DNA of 64,000 nt, taken from positions 9,238,001 through 9,302,000 of the forward strand of contig NZ_JAPEPZ010000001.1 in assembly GCF_026339875.1 (NCBI RefSeq). Direction: 5' to 3'. Source of the DNA: Streptomyces sp. NBC_01571. Lineage in GTDB: Bacteria > Actinomycetota > Actinomycetes > Streptomycetales > Streptomycetaceae. Numbering within the stretch: the stretch's first letter is position 1; every line of letters starts with the position of its first letter. The notes under the pieces are model-generated. The model did not search any database and had not been told where the DNA came from. It saw nothing but the letters and a program-made list of their open reading frames with translations. Positions 43,822 to 51,457 of this stretch are shown here, one piece after another. A program made the translations under genes and the position numbers.

Positions 43822-44753
43822 AGCGACACGCCGTCCTCGCCGGTGTGCTCCTGCTGGCCGGCTGCGCCACCGGCCCGTCCCTGGAGAACCGCGGCGCCGT
43901 CACCGCGCCGCCCGGCGACAGCAAGCACCTGACCGTGGGCTCGGCCGGATTCACCGAGAGCGACCTGCTGGCCCAGATGTACGCCCTGCTGCTGAAGCAG
44001 GCCGGGTACAGGACCTCCATGCTCACGGTCGCCAACCGCGAGCTCTACGAACCCGCCCTGGAGTCCGGCCAGATCGACGTCGTTCCGGAGTACGCGGCCA
44101 CCTTCGCGGACTGGCTGAACGCCAAGACCCACGGGGCCGACGCACCACCGGTCGGCTCGCCCGACCTCACCGCCACCATGAAGGCGCTGCGGTCGCTCGC
44201 CGCACCCCGCGGGCTCACCGTCCTCGATCCCGGCAGGGCCGTCGACCAGAACGCCTTCGCCGTGACCGGCCGGTACGCCCGGCAGCACCGGCTGAAGAAC
44301 CTCAGCGACCTCGGGGCGTCCGGTCTGAAGGTGCGGCTCGCGGCGGGCGACGAGTGCGTCAAGCGGCCCTACTGCGAACCGGGCCTGAAGAAGACGTACG
44401 GCATCGACATCACCGCGGTCGATCCGAAGGGCGTCGGCACGACCCAGGCGAAGCAGGCCGTGCAGAGCGGCCGGGACCAGATGGTGCTCACCACGACGAC
44501 GGACGCGACCCTGGGCGAGTTCGGGCTCGTCCTGCTCGCCGACGACAAGCACCTGCAGAACGCCGACTACGTCGTGCCCGTCGTCAACCGCTCGCGCGCG
44601 GGCAGCGAGAACGTCACCAAGGCGCTCGGCGCGCTCAACGGCGTGCTCACCACCGCGGACCTGGCGTCCATGAACCAGCAGGTGGACAGCTGGCGACGGC
44701 TCCCGGAGGACGTGGCACGCGCCTATCTGAAGGAGAAGGGCCTCCTGAAGTGA
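43818..44753 (+). CDS. Glycine betaine/osmoprotectant-binding lipoprotein
   Basis: A 311-residue substrate-binding protein anchored to the membrane: lipobox LLLAGC with the modified Cys16. The mature part matches the OpuAC/OpuCC fold (LTVGSAGFTESDLLAQMYALLLKQAGY; SGQIDVVPEYAATF; NDLGASGLKVRLAAG). Aromatic residues expected to cage the quaternary amine are partly visible (Y in PEYAATF, W in FADWLN). GTG start overlapping the permease stop. It captures the osmolyte outside the cell and delivers it to the two permeases. Confidence 0.9.
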   Translation: MKRHAVLAGVLLLAGCATGPSLENRGAVTAPPGDSKHLTVGSAGFTESDLLAQMYALLLKQAGYRTSMLTVANRELYEPALESGQIDVVPEYAATFADWLNAKTHGADAPPVGSPDLTATMKALRSLAAPRGLTVLDPGRAVDQNAFAVTGRYARQHRLKNLSDLGASGLKVRLAAGDECVKRPYCEPGLKKTYGIDITAVDPKGVGTTQAKQAVQSGRDQMVLTTTTDATLGEFGLVLLADDKHLQNADYVVPVVNRSRAGSENVTKALGALNGVLTTADLASMNQQVDSWRRLPEDVARAYLKEKGLLK

Positions 44754-44831
44754 CCGGCTGTACATGACGGGCCCGGGCGACTGTACGGGGCCGCTGGACC
44801 CGGCGGCGTGGCATGCCCGACGATCACCCTC

Positions 44832-45449
44832 ATGACCTCGATCCCGGCCTCGCCCTCGACCTCGCGCTCCTTCCTGATCCTGCACGGCTGGCAGAACCGT
44901 CGCCCCGAAGGCCACTGGCAGCACTGGCTGGCCGGTGAACTGGCGGCCCGAGGGCAGGACGTGACGTACCCGCAGCTCCCTGATCCCGACCACCCGTCGC
45001 TGACGTCCTGGCTCGACCGGCTGCACGCCCACCTCGACGCGCAGGAGCACGAGCGCGTGGTCGTCTGCCACAGCCTCGCCGTCCCGCTGTGGCTGCACGC
45101 GGCGGTTCGTGGCACGGTCCGCGCCGACCGGGTCCTGCTGGTCGCACCGCCGTCCGAGGCGGTCATCGCCGGCTACGAGGACATCGCCGGTTTCTGCCGC
45201 TCGGGTGCCACCGCGGCGCACCTGCGCGCAGCGGCGCCGGTGACCCGGCTCGTGGCCACGGACAACGACCCGTACTGCCTGGGCGGTGCGGCCCAGGAAT
45301 ACGGGGTGCCCCTCGGCCTCGACACCGACGTCGTCCCCGGCGGCGCGCACCTGGACCTCGAAGCGGGCTACGGTTCCTGGCCCTCGACCCTGTCCTGGTG
45401 CCTCGACGAAACGACCCGCATCGCCCCCCGCCCACCGAACGCCCCATAG
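44832..45449 (+). CDS. RBBP9/YdeN-type alpha/beta hydrolase
   Basis: A 205-residue serine hydrolase of the small RBBP9/YdeN family. Nucleophile elbow VVVCHSLAVPLW (Ser in C-H-S-L-A; the usual first Gly is Cys here), Asp in VATDNDPYC and His in GGAHLDLEAGYG. Function of the family is obscure (peptidase- or esterase-like). ATG at 44832 follows a weak signal; an in-frame ATG at 44808 is an alternative. It lies between the binding-protein gene and the tandem repeats and is unrelated to osmolyte transport. Confidence 0.85.
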   Translation: MTSIPASPSTSRSFLILHGWQNRRPEGHWQHWLAGELAARGQDVTYPQLPDPDHPSLTSWLDRLHAHLDAQEHERVVVCHSLAVPLWLHAAVRGTVRADRVLLVAPPSEAVIAGYEDIAGFCRSGATAAHLRAAAPVTRLVATDNDPYCLGGAAQEYGVPLGLDTDVVPGGAHLDLEAGYGSWPSTLSWCLDETTRIAPRPPNAP

Positions 45450-45852
45450 CCGACGCGCGCCCCGCCCCCCCCGCAGGGGGCGCGGGGAACGGCGCGCCGA
45501 GCCCCCACGCACCCGCACCTGAGTCCCGCCGATACGCCTTCCCCGGCACCCCGGTTCAGGGACCGCCCTGCAAGGGGCGCGGGGAACGGCGCGCCGAGCC
45601 CCCACGCACCCGCACCTGAGTCCCGCCGATACGCCTTCCCCGGCACCCCGGTTCACGGACCGCCCTGCAAGGGGCGCGGGGAACGGCGCGCCGAGCCCCC
45701 ACGCACCCGCACCCGAGTCCCGCCGATACGCCTTCCCCGGCACCCCGGTTCAGGGACCGCCCTGCAAGGGGCGTGGGGAACTGCGCACCCAAACGCCGCC
45801 CGCACCCAAACCTCACCCCCCAGCGCACCCACCCCCCAACCCAGCGGAGCGC
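45450..45852. other. Intergenic repeat region between hydrolase and ATPase genes
   Basis: 403 bp without a gene, filled almost wholly by the 97-bp tandem repeats (below) and their degenerate flanks. Long open frames across it on the minus strand are produced by the repeat and are not genes. Confidence 0.7.
45481..45771. repeat. Three tandem copies of a 97-bp unit
   Basis: Units at 45481-45577, 45578-45674 and 45675-45771 are nearly identical, differing at one or two positions each (for example cacctgag/cacccgag and ttcagg/ttcacg). Each starts cgcggggaacggcgcgccga and ends ccctgcaagggg. A degenerate unit precedes (ending cagggggcgcgg) and another follows from 45772 (cgtggggaactgcgcac). The junctions form small dyads around tgcaag (cgccc-tgcaag-gggcg). 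The opening gggcgcggggaac resembles a repeat common in Streptomyces intergenic regions, judged from memory, not a search. Confidence 0.95.
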
Positions 45853-47007
45853 CTACGCCTTGGTTACCGAGTCGAACGCCACCTGCCCCCGCGCCACCCC
45901 CCGCGCATCCGCGTCCACCGAGCGCCGCAGCGCCTCGTGCAGCTTCGCCGGGGTCAGGACGCCGAGGAACCGCGCGCCTTCCAGTACCGCGACCCACCCC
46001 GCGTCGTGCTGGAGCATGACACCGAAGGCCTGTTTCAGCGGGGCACCCACGGGGACCCATGAGTCCATCCGGTGGACGTGGTCCCCGACGGAGCCGCCCC
46101 CGGTCAGCTCATCGACCCCCACCCAGCCGTGCAGATCACCCTCGGCGTCCAGCACCACCGCCCAGCGGGCGCTCCCGGCACGCAACCGCTCGGCGGCCGG
46201 CCCGGCGGACTCGTCCATGCTGGCGACGGGCGGCTGTTCCAGGTCGTCGTGCTGGATCTCGGTGACCGACAGCCGCTTCAGCCCTCGGTCGGCCCCGACG
46301 AACTCGGCGACGTACTCCGTGGCCGGGGTGCCCAGGACGGCCCCCGGCGTGTCGAACTGCTCGACGCGCCCCTGCCCGTACACCGCGATGCGGTCGCCGA
46401 GCCGGACCGCCTCCTCGATGTCGTGCGTGACGAACAGCACCGTCTTGCGCACCGACTCCTGCATCCGCAGGAACTCGTCCTGCAACTGCTCGCGGACCAC
46501 CGGGTCGACGGCCCCGAAGGGCTCGTCCATCAGCAGTACGGGCGGGTCCGCCGCGAGCGCCCGTGCCACACCGACCCGCTGGCGCTGACCGCCCGACAAC
46601 TGGTCCGGATAGCGGGATCCGTACGTCTTCGGGTCCAGGCCCACCAGGTCGAGCAGCTCGGCGGCGCGGGCCCGGGCCTTCGCTCTCTTCCAGCCGACCA
46701 GCGTCGGAACCGTCGCCGTGTTGTCGAGGACGGTCCGGTGCGGGAACAGGCCCACCTGCTGGATGACATAGCCGATCCGCCGGCGCAGCCGGACCGGGTC
46801 GACCGTGGCGACGTCCTCACCGTTCACGAGGATCCGGCCCGAGGTCGGTTCGATCAGCCGGTTCACCATCATCATGGTGGTCGTCTTGCCGCAGCCCGAC
46901 GGGCCGACGAGCGTGACGAGTTCGCCCTCCGCGACCTCGAACGAGAGGCCGTCCACGGCCGTCGTGCCGTCCGGATAGCGCTTGGTGACCTGTTCGAACC
47001 GGATCAT
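45853..47007 (-). CDS. Osmoprotectant ABC transporter ATP-binding protein with CBS domains
   Basis: A 384-residue ATPase of the ProV/OpuCA type that powers quaternary-amine uptake. Walker A GPSGCGKTTT, Q-loop IQQVGLFPHRTVLDN, signature LSGGQRQRVG, Walker B VLLMDEPFGAVD and switch His FVTHDIEEA. The C-terminal 130 residues form a CBS pair-like region (RWAVVLDAEGDLHGWVGVDEL; PLKQAFGVMLQHDAGWVAVLEG), the ionic-strength or nucleotide sensor of these transporters. It is the expected partner of the permeases at 42.5-43.8 kb but is encoded convergently, across the hydrolase gene and the 97-bp repeats. Confidence 0.92.
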   Translation of the reverse strand: MIRFEQVTKRYPDGTTAVDGLSFEVAEGELVTLVGPSGCGKTTTMMMVNRLIEPTSGRILVNGEDVATVDPVRLRRRIGYVIQQVGLFPHRTVLDNTATVPTLVGWKRAKARARAAELLDLVGLDPKTYGSRYPDQLSGGQRQRVGVARALAADPPVLLMDEPFGAVDPVVREQLQDEFLRMQESVRKTVLFVTHDIEEAVRLGDRIAVYGQGRVEQFDTPGAVLGTPATEYVAEFVGADRGLKRLSVTEIQHDDLEQPPVASMDESAGPAAERLRAGSARWAVVLDAEGDLHGWVGVDELTGGGSVGDHVHRMDSWVPVGAPLKQAFGVMLQHDAGWVAVLEGARFLGVLTPAKLHEALRRSVDADARGVARGQVAFDSVTKA

Positions 47008-47029
47008 TCCCTCACGCTATCCGCGCCCG

Positions 47030-47677
47030 TCACCCGCCGCTCACCAGCACCACCTCCAGGGTGCGGGGACCGTGCACCCCCTCGACCCGGTCGAGTTCGA
47101 TGTCGCTGGTCGCCGACGGGCCGGAGATCCAGGTCAACGGGCGGGCCGGGTCGAGGCGCTCCAGCGCCTGGGGCACGGAGGAGACGACCTGCCCGGGAAC
47201 ACGGACGACACAGATGTGGTGGTCGGGGACCAGCGTGATGCGGCGACGGCCCTGGTCGGGGCCGCCGTCCAGGACCAGGGTGCCGGTCTCTGCGATCGCC
47301 ACAGCGCACCCGGTGACCACGCTGTCGACCCGGTCCAGCTCGGCCGAGGTGTCCTCGGCCCGGTCCGGTACACGCGTGACCTCGGTCGCGGCCAGCCATG
47401 TCTCGTCGAGACCCGCCGGTACGACCACCGAGGCCGAGCCGTGCGCGGCGAGCAGCCCGGCGACGGTCGCCGCCAGTTCGCCGGCCGCGCAGCGGTGCAC
47501 GATCGCCCGGTAGTCCGCCAGGTTCTCGGCCAGCAGATCCACCGTCTCCGCGACACTCCGGTCGCCGTGCTCGCGCAGATACCCGCGCGGCACGGCCTGC
47601 TCGTACGGCGTGTCGTCCCGCGGAACGTCGGCGAGCGCGCGCCGCACCCGCCCCAGGATCAGCTCCCTGCTGCTCAC
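47030..47677 (-). CDS. lutC: L-lactate utilisation protein LutC
   Basis: A 215-residue LUD-domain protein, third subunit of the LutABC (LldEFG) complex that oxidises L-lactate to pyruvate. Matches the family in SASVVVPAGLDETW, VTGCAVAIAETGTLVLDGGPDQGRR and HICVVRVPGQVV. GTG start at 47677 overlaps the lutB stop by 4 bp. Last gene of the leftward lut-rha transcript. A longer upstream frame belongs to the lutB shadow and was not used. Confidence 0.93.
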   Translation of the reverse strand: MSSRELILGRVRRALADVPRDDTPYEQAVPRGYLREHGDRSVAETVDLLAENLADYRAIVHRCAAGELAATVAGLLAAHGSASVVVPAGLDETWLAATEVTRVPDRAEDTSAELDRVDSVVTGCAVAIAETGTLVLDGGPDQGRRRITLVPDHHICVVRVPGQVVSSVPQALERLDPARPLTWISGPSATSDIELDRVEGVHGPRTLEVVLVSGG

Positions 47678-49161
47678 TTCGGCACGTCCTTTCCGCCTCG
47701 TGTCCGCTGCCACCAGTCGCGGAACGGCTCCGCGGGTACCGCCGGCAGGTCCCGGGTGTCGCTCCACGCCCGGCCGGGTCCGGGCAGCGTCCGTGGATGG
47801 AAACGGCGCGTCCGGGACGCCAGCCGCTGGCCGGTGCGCAGCGCGCCGGGGTGGCCGAACGCCCAGCGTGCCGCCCGCATGGCGGCCCGCTCGGCGGCGT
47901 GCCCCTTCGCGGGCTTGAGGACGACCTTGTTGCCCTTCCGCGTCACCTGGCCGCCCTCGGCGATCCGCTCGCGCAGATGGACGAGGACCTCCGGGATGTC
48001 GATGGCGACCGGGCAGACGTCGTAGCAGGCGCCGCACAGCGAGGAGGCGTACGGCAGGGAGGCGTCGATCTCGCTCTCGGTGCCCCGGAGCTGGGGGCTG
48101 AGGATCGCGCCGATCGGGCCGGGGTAGACCGAGCCGTAGGCGTGCCCGCCGGCCCGCTCGTACACCGGGCAGACGTTGAGACACGCCGAACAGCGGATGC
48201 AGCGCAGCGCCTGGCGGCCGACCTCGTCGGCGAGCGTGTCGGTGCGGCCGTTGTCGATCAGGACCAGGTGGAAGGTCCGGGGACCGTCCGCCGTGTCGGA
48301 GTCCGTGGTGCCCGTCCACATCGAGGTGTACGGGTTCATGCGCTCGGCGGTCGAGGAGCGGGGCAGGGTCTGCAGGAAGACCTCCAGGTCCTGCCAGGTC
48401 GGCACGGTCTTCTCGATCCCGACGACCGAGATCAGTGTCTCGGGCAGCGTCAGGCACATCCGGCCGTTGCCCTCGGACTCCACCACCATCATCGTGCCGG
48501 TCTCGGCGACCATGAAGTTGGCGCCGGAGACACCGACCTTGGCGCGCAGGAACTTCTCGCGCAGATGCAGCCGGGCGGCCTCGGCGAGTTCGGCGGGCGT
48601 GTCGGTGAGGCCCTCGGGCGCCGGGCGGCCCCACTCGCTCATCTCGCGGGCGAAGATGTCGCGGATCTCGCCGCGGTTGCGGTGGATCGCGGGGACCAGG
48701 ATGTGCGAGGGCCGGTCCTTGCCCAACTGCACGATGAGCTCGGCGAGATCGGTCTCGTAGGCGCGGATGCCCGCCGCTTCCAGGGCTTCGTTGAGACCGA
48801 TCTCCTGGGTGGCCATCGACTTGACCTTGACGACTTCGCTCTCACCGGTCGCCCTGACCAGCTCGACGACGATCCGGTTGGCCTCGTCGGCATCGGCGGC
48901 CCAGTGCACGACGCCGCCGGCCGCGGTGACCGACTCCTCCAACTGGACGAGATAGCGGTCGAGATGACGGAGTGTGTGGTCCTTGATCTGTTTGCCGGCC
49001 TCGCGCAGGGCCGCCCAGTCGTCGAGTTCGGAGACGGCGACGGCGCGCTTGGCGCGGATCGTGTGGGTCGCGTGGCGCAGATTCGCGCGCAGGGTGGGGT
49101 TGTTGACCGCCTCGTGGGCGGCCTCGGGGAAGGCCGGCATGCCGACGAAGGTGCCACTCAT
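47674..49161 (-). CDS. lutB: Iron-sulfur protein LutB
   Basis: A 495-residue subunit of the lactate-oxidising complex. N-terminal LUD domain (about 60-300, with VKVKSMATQEIGLNEALEAAG and GANFMVAETGTMMVVESEGN) followed by a ferredoxin-like domain with two clusters, CIRCSACLNVCPVY and CGACYDVCPVAID. Electrons pass from lactate through these clusters towards quinone. Overlaps lutC and lutA by 4 bp each, implying coupled translation. Confidence 0.94.
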   Translation of the reverse strand: MSGTFVGMPAFPEAAHEAVNNPTLRANLRHATHTIRAKRAVAVSELDDWAALREAGKQIKDHTLRHLDRYLVQLEESVTAAGGVVHWAADADEANRIVVELVRATGESEVVKVKSMATQEIGLNEALEAAGIRAYETDLAELIVQLGKDRPSHILVPAIHRNRGEIRDIFAREMSEWGRPAPEGLTDTPAELAEAARLHLREKFLRAKVGVSGANFMVAETGTMMVVESEGNGRMCLTLPETLISVVGIEKTVPTWQDLEVFLQTLPRSSTAERMNPYTSMWTGTTDSDTADGPRTFHLVLIDNGRTDTLADEVGRQALRCIRCSACLNVCPVYERAGGHAYGSVYPGPIGAILSPQLRGTESEIDASLPYASSLCGACYDVCPVAIDIPEVLVHLRERIAEGGQVTRKGNKVVLKPAKGHAAERAAMRAARWAFGHPGALRTGQRLASRTRRFHPRTLPGPGRAWSDTRDLPAVPAEPFRDWWQRTRGGKDVPK

Positions 49162-49913
49162 GCGCTCGGCTCTCCTTCCGTGCTCGCCAGGATCTCCGCG
49201 ATGTGGACCGGCCGCATGTCCGTGCTCAGCCGGGTCATCGTGCCGCCGATGTGCATCAGACAGGAGTTGTCGGCGGCGCAGAGCACGTCCGCGCCCGTCG
49301 CCTCGGCGTTGCGTACCTTGTCGGCGCCCATCGCGGCCGAGACGTCGGGGTTCTTGACGGCGAAGGTGCCGCCGAAGCCGCAGCACTCGTCGGCGCCGGG
49401 CAGCTCGCGCAGCTCGAGTCCCCTGACGGCCTGGAGCAGCCGGCGCGGCCGGTCGCCGAGCCCCAGACTGCGCAGCCCGTGGCAGGTGGGGTGGTAGGTG
49501 ACGGTGTGCGGGTAGTACGCGCCCACGTCCGTCACCCCGAGCACGTCCACCAGGAACTCGGTGAGCTCGTACGTCTTGGGAACGACCGGGGCGAGCGTGG
49601 CCGCGAGGGTGTCGCCGCGGCCTTCGGCCCGTGCCCGCTCGCCCATCCGTGGATAGAGCTCCCGCACCATCGCGCCGCACGACCCGGAGGGCGTCACGAT
49701 CGCCTCGTACTCAGCGAAGACATCGGAGAAATGCCGGGCCAGTGGTTCGGCCTGATGCCGGTATCCGGTGTTGTAGTGCGCCTGTCCGCAACAGGTCTGG
49801 GCCATCGGGAAGTCGACCTCTACGCCCAGCCTGGTCAGCAGTTTCACCACGGCGCGGCCGGTGTCCGGATAGAGCGTGTCGTTGACACAGGTCAGGAACA
49901 GAGCGACGCGCAT
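49158..49913 (-). CDS. lutA: Cysteine-rich subunit LutA
   Basis: A 251-residue protein with two CCG domains, each with a CCG motif (QTCCGQAHYNTG; DECCGFGGTFAVKNP) and partner cysteines (LTCVND, HPTCHGLRS), as in heterodisulfide-reductase-type subunits. It is the first gene of lutABC, separated from rhaB by 95 bp on the same strand. The neighbouring rhaEW produces L-lactate from rhamnose, which makes the grouping metabolically sensible. No lactate-specific regulator gene (LutR/LldR) is seen nearby. Confidence 0.94.
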   Translation of the reverse strand: MRVALFLTCVNDTLYPDTGRAVVKLLTRLGVEVDFPMAQTCCGQAHYNTGYRHQAEPLARHFSDVFAEYEAIVTPSGSCGAMVRELYPRMGERARAEGRGDTLAATLAPVVPKTYELTEFLVDVLGVTDVGAYYPHTVTYHPTCHGLRSLGLGDRPRRLLQAVRGLELRELPGADECCGFGGTFAVKNPDVSAAMGADKVRNAEATGADVLCAADNSCLMHIGGTMTRLSTDMRPVHIAEILASTEGEPSA

Positions 49914-50008
49914 CGCGGCTCCTAGGGATCGATCATCGGATGAGTGCAGAGTACGCGGCGGGCGGGCGCAAGGGGAGTCCCCGCTCGGGGAGCCGGGTCG
50001 GTCCCCGC

Positions 50009-51457
50009 TCACGGACGGACGAGCCGGTCCTGCGCGGCGCGCCAGACGGCCGCGTCGCCCCGGGGCTCGTACCGCCGCAACGGCTGCGTACGGGCGAGGA
50101 GCCCCCGCATCGACGTACGGTCGCCGACCAGGCCCTGGGCCCTGGCCTGGACGAGGACGTTGCCGAGTGCGGCCGCCTCCGCCGGGCCCGCCACCACCGG
50201 CAGCCCGCAGGCGTCGGCGGTCAGCTGGCAGAGCAGTTCGTTGCGGGTGCCGCCGCCGACGATGTGCACGACGTCGACCGGGTGGTCGGCGAGCTCCTGC
50301 GCCTCGGCGACGGCCCGGCGGTGGGCTAGCGCGAGGGAGTCGAGGATGCAGCGGGTGGTCTCGGCACGGGAGCCGGGCACGGGCTGCCCTGACGCCCGGC
50401 AGGCGTCGGCGATCCGGGCCGGCATCCGGCCGGGGGCGAGGAAGGCGGCGTCGCCCGCGTCCACGACCGATCGCAGCGCCGGGACCTCGGCGGCGGCCCG
50501 CAGCAGTTCGCCCAGGTCGGGGTGGTCCCACTCGCGCAGGCACTCCTGGAGCAGCCACAGTCCCATGATGTTGCGCAGATAGCGGACCGTGCCGTCCACG
50601 CCCAGCTCGTTGGTGAAGTTGGCCGCCCGGCTCGCCTCCGTGAGGACCGGCGCGGCCAGCTCCAGGCCCGCCAGGGACCAGGTGCCGGTGCAGATGTAGG
50701 CGAAGCGTTCGCCGACGGCGGGGACGGCGGCCACCGCGGAGGCGGTGTCGTGCGAGGCGACGGTCGTCACCGGGACCGGGCCGGTCAGTCCCGTCTCCTC
50801 CAGCACCCGGGGCGTCAGGAGGCCGGCCGGGTCGCCCGGCCGGCGCAGCGGCGCGAACAGCTTCAGGTCGATGCCGAGCCGCCCCGCGAGGTCGTTCGCC
50901 CACCCGCGCGTCCTCGGGTCGATCAGCTGGGTGGTGGAGGCGTTGGTCAGCTCCGTGCCCGCCTCGCCCGTCAGCCAGTAGGCCAGTAGGTCGGGGATGA
51001 GCAGAAGCCTCTCGGCGTGCGCGAGTTGGGCCGTCGAGAGGGCCGCGGTGAGCTGGTAGAGCGTGTTGAACGGGGCGTACTGGAGCCCGGTCGCCGCGTA
51101 CAGTTCGGCGGCGGGCACGGTGGCCCACACCTGCTCCGCGACGCCCTCGGTGCGGGTGTCGCGGTAGTGCACCGGGTTGCCGAGCAGCGTCCCGTCGGCG
51201 TCCAGCAGCCCGTAGTCGACGGCCCAGCTGTCGATGCCGACGGAGTCGACCTGACCGGCGGCGCGCAGTCCGTCGAGCACTCCCGCGTACAGCGCGAGCA
51301 CGTCCCAGCGCAGCCCCTCGGGGACCCGCACCGGCCGGTTCGGGAAGCGGTGGGCCTCGGTGAGGTCCAGGGTTTCGGGGCCGACGCGGCCGACCATGAC
51401 GCGCCCGCTGGACGCGCCGAGGTCGACCGCGGCGAAGGTCTTGTGGTGCCCGTTCAT
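50009..51457 (-). CDS. rhaB: Rhamnulokinase
   Basis: A 482-residue FGGY-type sugar kinase that phosphorylates L-rhamnulose to L-rhamnulose-1-phosphate. Phosphate-binding motif AVDLGASSGRVMVG at the start, substrate region VGIDSWAVDYGLLDADG and HYRDTRTEG, second ATP motif ICTGTWSLAGLE and late VDVVHIVGGGTRNELLCQL. The DSWAVDYG signature is diagnostic for rhamnulokinases. Start overlaps the rhaEW stop by 4 bp. Second-to-last step before aldol cleavage. Confidence 0.94.
   Translation of the reverse strand: MNGHHKTFAAVDLGASSGRVMVGRVGPETLDLTEAHRFPNRPVRVPEGLRWDVLALYAGVLDGLRAAGQVDSVGIDSWAVDYGLLDADGTLLGNPVHYRDTRTEGVAEQVWATVPAAELYAATGLQYAPFNTLYQLTAALSTAQLAHAERLLLIPDLLAYWLTGEAGTELTNASTTQLIDPRTRGWANDLAGRLGIDLKLFAPLRRPGDPAGLLTPRVLEETGLTGPVPVTTVASHDTASAVAAVPAVGERFAYICTGTWSLAGLELAAPVLTEASRAANFTNELGVDGTVRYLRNIMGLWLLQECLREWDHPDLGELLRAAAEVPALRSVVDAGDAAFLAPGRMPARIADACRASGQPVPGSRAETTRCILDSLALAHRRAVAEAQELADHPVDVVHIVGGGTRNELLCQLTADACGLPVVAGPAEAAALGNVLVQARAQGLVGDRTSMRGLLARTQPLRRYEPRGDAAVWRAAQDRLVRP

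Noticed and set aside
43122..45743. 873-residue minus-strand frame through the 97-bp repeats
   Set aside because: Produced by the repeats and by antisense reading of the binding-protein and permease genes; the repeat length is not a multiple of three.
45450..45852. Possible CRISPR array
   Set aside because: The repeat units are contiguous, 97 bp long and without unique spacers; no cas genes are present.
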